DNA of 64,000 nucleotides, from contig NC_134458.1 of NCBI RefSeq assembly GCF_047948215.1, positions 139,112,536 through 139,176,535 on the forward strand. Direction: 5' to 3'. A program made the translations under genes and the position numbers. Source of the stretch: Lycorma delicatula (Eukaryota > Arthropoda > Insecta > Hemiptera > Fulgoridae). Below are positions 12,901 through 25,124 of this stretch, piece by piece (position 1 is the stretch's first letter; the number at the start of each line of letters is the position of its first letter). A model generated the notes under the pieces. The model searched no databases. It was not told the DNA's origin and worked only from the letters and a program-made list of their open reading frames with translations.

Positions 12901-15900
12901 TATGTGAAATTACTTGAAAATAATGTAAAAATTTAACTGATTTTAAATTTGTAAATATATTAAGTGAAACTTATTTATTCAATAAACACTTCCAAATACA
13001 GGATGAAATTTGAGACACTCTGTAGAGATGTGAACAGGTCACTGACTAATATTGAACTAACCAGTCTGTAACTGCAAAGATAAATGATTCAACAAGCATA
13101 AATGAGCATGTTGCAAAATGAATTTTTCTGACAACTGGAACTGACTTCAAGCACCTGCTGTTAAATGAACATTGCAGTTGAATGGTTCAAACAAGTCTAT
13201 TTCAACTATAGTAATAAGTATAAAGTCCAAGCAAGACAAGAAACCCCCTTGGTGAACTTATTCAGCAAGTCAAAATAGTGTCACTTTTAACAGGTTTTTC
13301 ATGATTTTTGAGAGATAACTTTTTTATTAGTACAATACACAAGAAATTTATTTATTTGCCACAAACATCTAAAAAAGCACTACAAGTTGTGCAAGTTTGA
13401 GATTTTTATCACCAGCCCTATCAGAGTTATTTGAAGCCAAAATGTGAATTTAAAAAAAAAATTAGTTTTCAAAAATTCATAAAGGTTTAGGGGTAAGTAT
13501 ATCACCATTAATATTATTTCTGGTAAAACTACTAACATATACCTACATATAAAAAAAATTCAAACTACGCCACCCCTGCCACTTGAAAAAATTACCAAAA
13601 GTGAAATTTCACTAATTTTCTTGTTCAACTTTATTGATTATTTTCTCATAGAAAGAAGAAAGTAAATAAACCACTGGACCAATCTTTTATCTTGAGAAAA
13701 TATTATTAAATTGCTTTGTGTTTTATCCTTCCATAGTTTTTTAGTTATGATTTTTTCCATAAACCCTTACAATCACAAAAATAGGTGTGCGCACAATAAC
13801 AAAAATGGCCGCCACAGGTAAACTGCTTAAAAAAAAAATAGTTTTAAGGTTCTGAGACATGTAGAAAACAAGTGGGCAAGTTCCAATTTCTTTTGAATCG
13901 GTCAAGCAACCTCCCTTGGGTCACTTCAAATGGATTGACCTCGTAAGAAAAATATGACCTTAATTAGGTGAAATCTTGAGATACTGAAGGTGACCTTGCT
14001 CTGCAGCCTAACCCCTATAGTTTTTTACACACTATATCTGAAAAGTTCCCAAACTAAATTTCTGTAGTTGATACAAGTAACACCATCTCTTGGACAAACA
14101 AGGAACTATGTAGTACGATGTTTGACATGTATGTGTGTGTGTGTGTGTGTGTGTACAAAATTTCATCAAGTTTCGTCACTCCAGTCTTGAGTTATATTCG
14201 GCCACGTATGTTGTGTTCATGTGACCTTGTGCGAGCTCGTGTCATGGAACAGAGAAGCCTGATAAAATTTTGTGTTAAACTTCAAAAATCTTTCATTGAA
14301 ACTTATTCTATGATACAGCAAGCATTCTATGATGAAGCTACATCTCGTACTACAACATAGATGTGGTGGAAGCACTTTAAAGACGGTAGAGAGTTGTTGG
14401 ATGACAACAAACAAAGCGGGAGGCTGTCAACAGCTGTTCACGATAAAAACGTTGTGAAAGTGCGCACGCAACTGGTCAAACCATGAATTCTAAATTCGAT
14501 TTGGAAGTAATGAAATGCCTGATGTGTCGCATTTGTCGAATCCGGCCCAAGTACCGGGATCCGAGAAGTTGGACTATGTTACACAGCAATGCCACATATG
14601 GCAACAGTTTTAACATGTTATTACGCTACAAATCAAATTACTGCCTTATCCCACCTGCCCTATTCACCCAACTTGTGCTACACAAAGATCTTACTAGTGA
14701 CCATCTAGGAATTTTGAGATAAACCTAGGAAATCGGATTATACAGGTGACCCACCACGCATGGAGACCAACGATGACCCCAGACTAGTTCATTTGTTAGA
14801 TCGATTGCGGAAAGAATGACTGCAAGAAAAGACCATAACTTGGATGGATTCTTGCAGGTTATGAAGGAGTGTGATGGACTTAGACCCCAATCAGAGCTAC
14901 GTAAAAAAAAAACATTTATTGGTGGTCTCAGGAAAGTGTTTTCCTGAGACCAGACTAACACTTGCAGCCCGTAGACAACTACAAAGAGCAAAGCGGAACC
15001 ACCCTGAAGAAATTGAACGAGCAGAAACTCGTTACAAGAATACATGTAAGGAATTCTGCGCTGCAGCGAAAACATCCAAACGTGAGGCTTGGTGCTTGAG
15101 CTAGAAGCAAATTGGGTGGTTGCACCATGCTTCAAGATGAGATATTTCTCCGTGGATGAGCTTCGTTGAGCGGCCTCTCAGATCAGCCCCAATAAAAGTT
15201 TGGGGCCAGACAGCATCCCAGAGACTGCTTAGAGACATGGAAACTAGGAAGATAGACTAGTCCCTAAACCAAAGACAAATGATCTGATTCCAGCCTATTG
15301 ACCGATATGTCTTCTGTCCACTGTGGGGAAACTTTACTAAAGACTCATTGCTGACAGAATCTGAAGCAATGTTAACACTATTGGAGGTCTGTCGCCAGCC
15401 CAATATGGTTTCATAAAGGGAGAAATGATGGTTGACAGTTTGAGAAGGTGGTGACATGGGCATATGTTCACCCAGTCACCATGGATGAACACATGCAGAG
15501 TAGGCACCAGGAGGGCCAGAAAAATTCTCTTGATGGTCCTCCTGGATGTTCGCAGTGCTTTTAATAGTCTACCGTAGATGGTAGTGGCTAATGAGTTGGC
15601 AGACAGAAAGATCAGTGATTATTTATGAGCAGTGATATGTGACTTCCTACATAAACGTGAACTACTCAGCACAACGGTAGATGGTGAAATTAGATTCCAG
15701 ATGCAAGGTGGGATGCCTCAAGGGTCCGTACTGAGCTCCCTCCTTTGGAACCTTACATTTAATGGGATTTTGAAGCTGAGGTTCCAGGAGGGGGTCTCTG
15801 ATTGCTTATGCAGACGACCTAGCACTGCTAGTGTCAGGACATGAAGAAGAAGACATCAAATACAGAGCGAATAGACCGATTAAACAGGTGAGCAGATGGC

Positions 15901-18900
15901 TCCAACCCAAAGGACTAAGTTTCAAACCCAAGAAAACTCAGCTTCTCATGATGGTAGGGAAATGTAAAATCAGACCCATACATGTCAGAATAGATGGTTA
16001 TCAGGTCACAACGATATAATGCATCAAATATCTGGGGATTTGGTTCCAACAATCACGAAAATTTAACAAACACCTTGAGATGGTCACATGTAACGCAAAG
16101 AAAACCATTAACTCTTTAGTATGCTTAATGGGAAACACATGGGGGCGAAAGGCCATGAAAACAAGACTGATCCTCACAGCAATGATGTCCATCATATTGT
16201 ATGACACTCTGGCTCGGTTTTTGGCTTTTAACATTAAAAACAAAATTAGACCAAACTCCCTACAATGAAGAATGAATTTGAAAATTTCATCATCTTATAG
16301 AACTGTTTCTACAGCTACTGCAGGGGTAGTACTGGTAGGGGTACTGCCCATTCACCTCCAGGCCCAGAGAAGAAAGGAAGTCTATAAAGGCATGAGCAAG
16401 ACACTGCCAGATTGTTATATCAAGAATGGCGGGAAGAGTGGAACACGACCCGTACAAGTTACTGGACATGAAGGTTAATCTCAAGATTGAGACCATAGCT
16501 GGAGAGGAAAGATGGAGAGGTGGGTCATCTCTCAGTTCTTCTCTGGCCATGGGGAATTCGATGACTACCTGTATAGGTTTAGAAAGAGAGAATTTGCTAA
16601 CTGTGTCTCCACAACATATGATATTTGAATGTGTCAAATGGGATAAACACAGAGAGAGCTCGAGTTTTGGATGTCACTCCAGATACAACAGTAGCATATA
16701 TGCTTAAAGGACAATAATGGAGGATAGTTGAGAACCTGGTCACAGGGATCCTAAAAACTAAAGAGAAAGATTGTAAGAAATGGATCAGAGACTTTAATGT
16801 CGAGATAGGAAAAAAAGGAGATAAGAGAACAAAATCTGGCTGCTGGGTGGGACCCAGTTCACTCCTCTCCAGTGGTTTGAGGCAGGTGAATCGAAGAATC
16901 AAAAGATCCAAACCGGCAAGCAGACCTGCCATGCCGGACATACTGCCAGTAGGTGGGAATGTTCGTTTGAGTTAAAGGATACTCTCCTGGATTGAGCTAA
17001 ACTTGATTGCAGATCCAACCCGGGAGAGCAGATGAAAAAAGATAGTAGGAAATTATATAATCCTTTAATACATAAACTTCAATGTAATTAAACTTTGCTA
17101 AGCCGGATAAGAACATGCAAACCAGCACTACAATAAAACAGAATAATTGGGATTAACAAAAGAGAAATTAGTTAATCCATTGAGGGTCTGGAATATAATA
17201 GAATGCCAAAGCTACTTTAATTTTAATAGCCCTTTAAGTGATGAAGAAAAATACAATTTTTTTTTTAATAATAAAAATTAAATGAATTATAGTCAAGAAA
17301 CAAAATGTATATTTTTTAGATGTGCGGAATAAATTTTAAGAAAATATTTTCTCAAAATATTCATATATAGGAAAAGCTTAACAAATCTGCTTAAGTAAAT
17401 TTTTTTAAAAATCTAATATCCAAGATATTTTTAATATCTAATATGAAAAATATTTAAACCAAAGGGAGATACAGCAAAAGAACAAAAAACAAATAATTCA
17501 ATTTTAAAAAGTGGGGTTGATTTTTTTGAAAAAAAATTATTTTTAATTATTTATATATACATTGTTCATAACAAATTTGCTTTAATAAAGTTTTTTTTTA
17601 AAATGCCTCTGAACAAAATTTTAATTTGTTTTTTGCGATATTCTCACAACTCCCTCAATGAATTTTGAAAAAGTTATATGATTATTGCTTCATATATAGA
17701 AATATTTGTGCCAAATTTGAAGAAAATCGGTACAGTCAATCCTGAGAATAAGGCCAAAAGCAGTGCAACACACATACATATCATACTTACAAACAAATGT
17801 TTTTTAGTCTAGATGAACTCAATGAACCCTACAGTACAAAGATTTGCAAAAAATCCTGACACTGCATTTTTGACATGATCACCATACTTTTCCCCTTAAT
17901 ATACCAATTCTAGGTATACTTGCTCAATAAGTAAAAAAATAGTACTAGCTTAAAAAATATATTCTCAAACCTTTCTTCAAATTCAACTTTTTAAAGTTGG
18001 TTTCAAGTTTAAAATAAGGTGTTCATAGTTTTTTTAATCCAACAATAATTCCTAAAATGTAAAATTTAAAGAAGATTTGAAAAACATCACTTTCAGCACA
18101 TTGGAAAGAGGAAGTAGATTTCACCGGTGCTGAGTAGGGGATAAAAAAGATTTCCACCTTAAAGTTAAGAAAAACTTCAAATTTACTTAATATGACAATG
18201 GTTGCATGTAAAAAAAGTTTAACATGTTTAGCATACACAAGCCCCACCTTCTTACAATTCCAGCAACATTTTGGTCATTCCTTGCCGCAAGGGTTGGTCA
18301 TATCAAAAATTATTTCAGACAAAAGTTTTTTGTAATGTTTAGAGGATAATGACAACTTTAAACCGATTTGATACTGTGCCTATTACGGGAAGTATGACTT
18401 TTTTTTTTGTCTTCGAACCTCATGTTTTCAACCCCCTAGGCCAATGATTGGTGATATCAAAAAACTTTGCTTACATAAGTTTTAGGCCCTAATTCAAAGA
18501 ATAGTAGGAACTTCAAACAAATTCGATATTCTACTTAATAAGAAAGTTATAGCGATATTTTCTTTTTTCAAAAAAGCCCCTGCATGGTTTGATTTTGGTC
18601 ATTAACGAACTTGACTGAGATTTTGGGACGAGTTATTTTTAAGGAACAATTTGAAAGTGACTGGCACAAAATTAAGGCAGTTTCGTTTCCACAAGAAAGT
18701 GTGTATATAATATTAAAAAAAATTATATATATATATAATTTTTTTTTTGTGGTTTTCTGGTGGGCAAAAAACGCTTTGGCATTATCATCGCCCAGAATAA
18801 AATTTTACAAACAAAATAAATAGTAAAAAAAACTATCTTAAAAACTAAAAAAATTAAACAAAAACTTACAACTAATATCACAGCTAAAAAATTATTTTTA

Positions 18901-21900
18901 AAACACTTAAAACTAATATCACAGCCGTAAAAATTAAAATTAAAAATAAGTGTAATAATAAAAACGTAAAATTTAACTAAAAATAAAAAGAGCTTAAAAA
19001 GTCCAAGAGGGGTATAAAGGGCCCCAACTCAGATATCAGGAAATATAAAAAAACTAAACCTAGGTTAAAAACTAAAGTAATAAAAAGCTAAAACTTACAA
19101 TAACACAGATAAAATATCACTAAAAAACTTAAAACAAATATCACTAAAAAATGTATAACTAATATCACAGAGGGAAACTTAATAAGGTGAAATTTATTTA
19201 AAAGGAAACAAGTAAAATAATACAATTTAAATAAACATCAATAATTAAAACGAAGTCCAAGAGGGGTGTAAAGGTACCTTCTCGGATACAGAATAAAAAA
19301 AATATAAAAATCATAACAATTAAATGAACAGAAAAACAAACACATTAAAATAAATTCTTCAGCATAAATAATATATACCACAATTTTAATTTTGTGAAAC
19401 ATATTAACACTTCATAAAAATAGCAACACCTAGTCTAAAATTTCATTATTATTGCCCAAAATTTGGCAAATATAAATTTGCCAAATTTTTATGTAATTTA
19501 AATTTATGACGCAACACCTCATAACATATGCAATCCACAAGTAAGTGGTGCACAGTCAAGCGGCAGTTGCACCGTGCGCATAGGAATGCATGTCCTGCTG
19601 ACATCAGGTACTCATGTGAGACTGGTATGTCCTAACTGGAATCGACAGAGGACAACTTCCTCACGATGAGTTTTTCTGCATGAGGAGTCCCATGGCAACA
19701 CAGAATCTTTAATGTGCTGGAGTTTAATCAATGGTAGCCATCCAGCCACCTTGCCAGTTTGCTCAAAGAGACCGTTTTATACAATTAACAAAGTCAGAAG
19801 CAGCAACACGAGTGGTGAAAGGAAGTTAATTACATACATCTTTAGCAGCGGAATCTGCACATTCATTATCTGGAATTCCCACATGGCTAGGAATCCAACA
19901 AAAACTCATGTGTTGCAATGGTTCAACTCGGCGATTGCATTATAGATTTCAGTGACCAAAGGATGTCTTGAGTAAAAGTCTTCTGGAGCTTGGAGTGCAC
20001 TACACGAGTCGCTACAAATAAGGATATGTCGGTACTTAGAGTTAATGATATTCATAGCATATAGTACCTTATTTATAGTATATAGTTCAGCAGTAAACAC
20101 TCATAATACCAGTAGACCAAACATGTAAGTTCTATCATTGACAACAAATGCACAACCAACAGTATCATTCTGTTTCTATCCATCTGTGTATACTACTGCG
20201 TCTGGGTTAATCTTGGAGAGAATATAGTGAAACATTTTCTGGAAGACAGTAGGTGGTGTTGTTCCTTTATTGTGTATCGTAAGGTCAAACATAAAATTTA
20301 TAAAGTTGATTCCCCATGGAGGATATGAGCACAAATGTTTTGGAAAAATAGAAGGAGTGTCAACATTTATAAGGTGCACCAGATGTTGGGTATGAACACC
20401 TAAAGGTGCAGTACAATGTGGATGGTCCTCACACCTTCGTATATTAGGATTCCCAAGGACTGGGTCAAAAGCCAGGTGATTTGGCTGTTGTTTGAGACAG
20501 GCAAAACAAGATGCTAAAAGCTGGTCCCTCTATCCCAAAGTGATGGCTCTCCACAATCAACAAGAAAGTTTGCAACAGGGTTTGATCTAAATGCACCTGT
20601 GGCAAGCCGATGGAAAGCATGATGTACAGCATCCAGCATTTTAACCACAGTATGACGGGCTGAAGAGTAGGTGATGCAACCATAATCTAAACAGGAATGA
20701 ACTAAGAAATAATAAAAACATATCATACATGACTGATCAGATCCCCAACTGGTGTTGCTAAGGACTCGCATCATATCTAAAAGTTTGGAACATTTTGTTT
20801 TTAATTCTTTGATGTGCTTGAACCAAGTAAGATGGCTATCAAAAAATACACCTAAAAACTTGACATCATGAGAGATAGCAATAAGCTCTCCGTTCAGAAA
20901 AACTTTCAGAGTGGAAGGGTCCCGCAACCAAGAAAAGACTACACATTTTGTTTTTTCAGGTGAAAAGGTGAAGCCAGTAACCCTGGACCAAGCTTCAAGG
21001 TGAGATATAGTGTTCTGTAGTAGTCTCTCTGATGTGGGTGTTGAACAGGACGCAATGCGTGTAGCAAAATCGTCAACAAGAACATGAGACAGATGGGTGC
21101 ACACATTTAGTAATACTGTTGACAGCTATAGAAAATAAGGTGGCACTTAATGCACTATCTTAAGGCACTCCATTCTCCAAGATGACGCAACCTGAGAGAG
21201 AATCTCCCACACAAACAAGGAACATTCAGTGATCTAAGAAACCCCGAATAAAAGCAAGCATATTTCCCTTAACTCCCCATTCTTTGAAGGTGTTTAGAAT
21301 ACCACGTCACCAGGCTGTGTTGTAAGCCTTTCTGATATCAGAGAAGATAACAATGAGGCGCTGACAGAGTAGGAAAGTGTTTTGAATGGCTGTTTCCAAT
21401 GAAACTAAAAGGTCAATGGAAAATCATCCTTGTCAGAAACTACACTGTTCTGGAGACAAAAGGATCTCTCCAAGTACCATGTAAGCCTGCAGCTCATCAT
21501 TCTCTCCATTACTTTGAATATGATGCTTGTCAAGGAGACAGGGCAGTATCTTGAGGGGTTTGCTTTGTCTTTGGTTTAAGTATTGGTAACCCGCCGGGTT
21601 GGTCTAGTGGTGAACGCGTCTTCCCAAATCAGCTGATTTGGAAGTCAAGAGTTCCAGCGTTCAAGTCCTAGTAAAGTCAGTTATTTTTACAAGGATTTGA
21701 ATACTAGATTGTGGATATCAGTGTTCTTTGGTGGTTGGGTTTCAATTAACCATACATCTCAGGAATGGTCGAACTGAGACTGTACAAGACTACACTTCAT
21801 TTACACTCATACATATCATCCTCATTCATCCTCTGAAGTATTATCTGAATGGTAATTACTGGAAGCTAAACAGGAAAAGAAAAGGTTTAAGTATTGGTAC

Positions 21901-24900
21901 AATAATGACTTCTGACAGTTGGGAGACTTGTTCAGAGAATAAACCATTATAAATGTTCAGTAGATGTTGTAGCGCCAAATTAAGAAGGTGTGACAGCATA
22001 CTGAGGCGAATGTTGTCAAGTCTACAGGAAGTGTCACTTGAGTTTTTAAGTGCGTGTGTCAACTCATCATTGAATACAAATGGGGCGTTTAATTCGCCAA
22101 CCAAATCACCAATGTTTAACGTTAATACTTCCACCTGTAACTTGTACCTTATAAAAGTGTTATTATATGATGAAGTGAGACACTAAGCAGAAAGAATTTG
22201 CTAAGGTATTTGCCACTGCAGAAGATGATGAAAGGAGTTCTTCTTCATGAATAAGACCAAAATAGATTGTTTTGGTGATCTGCAAACTGCACAGATCTTT
22301 TCCCACACAGTAGATGTGGGAGTAGTGCACGAGGTAGTGTTCATGTACTTCGTCTATGACTTCCTCTTAGCATCCAAGAATGCTTGACAGCATACTGCTC
22401 TAGCCCTGTGGTATAAATTTAGATGTTCAGTTGTAGGCCTGCGGTTAAATTCGTGTAGTGCCTGCTGTCGGTTGCTAATAGCATTTTGGCAGTCATCATT
22501 CCACCACGGAATGGAAGGACGTCTAGGGTTACCTGACGTTTGTGGGATATATCTGTTAGCATTCTCAAACATCATGGACGTAAAAGAGGAAAGTTGATTA
22601 AGGAGTCATACTGTGATTTGAAGGCTTTATGGTATCTGTTCCAATCCGCCTTTTCAACAATCCATCTCTGTGACCTTTTTTCCACCTCGCAGTCGACACC
22701 AAAAGAAATAATAATTGGCCTGTGATCACTGCCATGGAAGTCATCACAAACAGACCAATTACGATGAGGGAGTAAACTTGGTGAGCATATGGAGAAGTTG
22801 GCATTGGACAATGTACCATATGATAACGACATGTATGTGTGTGTGACCCATCATTTAGTAGACAAAGGTCCAGGTCTTGTCTCACTTTACTTATCATATT
22901 TCCTCGAGAGGAGCAGAAAGATGAGCCCCAAGAAATATGGTGGGCATTGAAGTCTTCTACTATTAACGATGGCAAGGGGATTTGTGTGAGGAGATTTGAT
23001 TTTTTTTCTAGAGCATTGAACTAAGAGTTTGGTGAGAGAAACAAATTGCAGATATGCAATTTGAAGGGAATAGAGACCTTCACAGCAACAGCAGGAATAA
23101 GGGTGGCTAGTAGCCTTGTAGCCAACACCTCATTCTTCATGAAAATAGCAATTCCACCACTCTCTCTACTGTCTACTAGACAGTCGTATCTCTCACATCC
23201 ATAGCCTCTGAGTGTTACCACATCTTGCTGTAATAGATGCATTTCTTGGAAACACATTATTAATGGTTCATGTGCGCACATGAACACTAACACCTTCAAT
23301 GTGGGATCGAAGACCTCTAACATTCCACGAATAATGTTTGTAAAGGTAGTTAGATACAGAAATATAGATAAATATATGAGAAATTAGTTGTACATGATTC
23401 GGTTTTTCTTTTTCATATTTTTAACTTTAAAGAACTCCAATGCCCTCGGATTGGGCAGTTCCTCAATCATATCCTCCAGTATACAAGGTAATGCAGGAGA
23501 AGATTTGGAAGAATGGGAAATTGAAGATGACATCCCAGAAGAGGTGGTTGTGTGGGCTCATTTAACAGGGAGCTGATTTGGTGGCTTACCAACAACTGTA
23601 TTTACTCCTGTCCACAAAGGAATCTGTGAGGGTTGTAGCAACTGGAAGCATCACAAGGTGGATGTCTTCTCCTACAGGGTTGGGATGGCTGCAGCTATCG
23701 ACTTTTCATTCATTTTGGCAAGCTCTGCAATAGTAACTGTAAGTGAAGAAACTTGATCAGATAACACCTGCACAAGCTTCTTTGACTCACTGCAGGATCC
23801 ACATTGTTGGTTATCTGCGTTTAAAGGAGCTTTGCTAGATGTTGTGGCGGCAAATAAGATATTAGGTTTAACTAAGTTATGAGAGTTGATTAATTTTCTA
23901 TATTTTCTTTGTGCCGCTGGAAAGGATAGTTTCTGCTCCATACAGATTCTGAGAATTGGCTTCTCTTCTTTAAAAGTTGGGCAATCCCAGGAACAGGCTG
24001 TATGTGATCCACTGCAGTTCGCACATTTCTCGTTTTCTTGGCAGTTAGTGTAACTGTGGTCTTCCTTAGCACATCGAGCACAGATCTCTGTTTTTGAGCA
24101 AGACGTTGAGTGTGTCCATACCCTTGGCATTTGAAACATCGTCGTGGATTGGGTATGAATGGTCGTACTCAAACCAATAAATAACCTAAACCTTCTCTGG
24201 TGGTAACAAAAGGTTACATGTCAAGATAAGGGAAGGTGTAGGTTCTTCCACTCTGCATTGCCTTTTTATTATTCACTTCACCTCTACAACTTCCTGAGTT
24301 CAAAGCTTACTAGCTATTTCATTAATGTCCATCTCCAGAAGATCCTGGCAAAAGATTACTCCTTGGCTAATATCTAAAGATTTATGGCATGCTGCCTTTA
24401 TGTTTATATTACCCATATTGGTAAGATGTAAGAGGGATCGGTTCTCTGTCATTAAACATCTCAACCAATATTGATCCGTCTCTTAATTTCTGGATGTTTT
24501 TTGGTGAACCAACTACACCTGTTATCACTTTATTTATCAGGAAGGGAGAGACCTTTTGAAGGGAGCCTCCTTCCTTTAAAAAGGAAGGAGGCTCCCTTCC
24601 TATCGTATATTTCTATACAGTGGATGGGACGCATCACCATTTAATGTATTTTCTTCAATACAGTTTTTATTCTCATCGGACAATGCCGAGTGAGGTCTTT
24701 TCACATGAGTAATATTTGTGGTTTTTTCAGATGGACTACCAACCGTCATAACATTATTTTGTGGACTAGAAATTTTGGTCCCATGAATACTGGCGATATA
24801 ATGGACCACTCCAGCACAGCACACATGTACTAGATCTAGGGCTAATTATAAATAGATTCGCACTGGTGCCCAGAGGACATCGTTTGAAACTCACTTCGTA

Positions 24901-25090
24901 GAACCATTCACCCATCAGTATGATAGTTCCCACCTTGGGTTATAGTTGCGTTTCATAAGATGTCACAATCGCCGAGTGTAAATGTAAGAAGAAACAGTGT
25001 AGGATGTTGTTGTGTAAGGTTATGTTGAAATTTGTGTAGTGTTCCTGGTGTAGCATATGTGTATAATGCAAAGTGTTCTACAGCTCTGTG

Positions 25091-25124
<34 letters not shown>

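Larger units (their letters stand above)
11426..13940. mobile_element. Large foldback element with ~0.75-kb inverted arms
   Basis: Left arm 11426-12180 is the inverted copy of right arm 13218-13940 with roughly 80-85 percent identity by eye. Shared landmarks are GGTCAATCTATTTGAAGTG at the outer end, the TTACCTGTGGCGACCATTTT block, the CCAGTGATTTATTTACC block, CACCAGCCCTATCAGAGTT and the CTTGTCTTG block at the inner end. A loop of about 1 kb (12181-13217) carries a possible broken gene at 12480-12870 minus. The outer target duplication is not evident. It may be an unclassified long-TIR DNA element or an inverted duplication of a repeat. It lies in the ACOX3 20-kb intron. Confidence 0.75.

Noticed and set aside
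13960..14110. Extension of the foldback arms beyond 13940
   Set aside because: The reverse complement of 13941-14040 does not match 11320-11425, so the arms were ended at 11426 and 13940.
21590..21670. tRNA gene
   Set aside because: This is the head of SINE1; the target duplication and tail show it is a retroposon.
24558..24599. Rho-independent-type terminator
   Set aside because: The window is eukaryotic and the palindrome lies inside a dead LINE; no terminator role is plausible.
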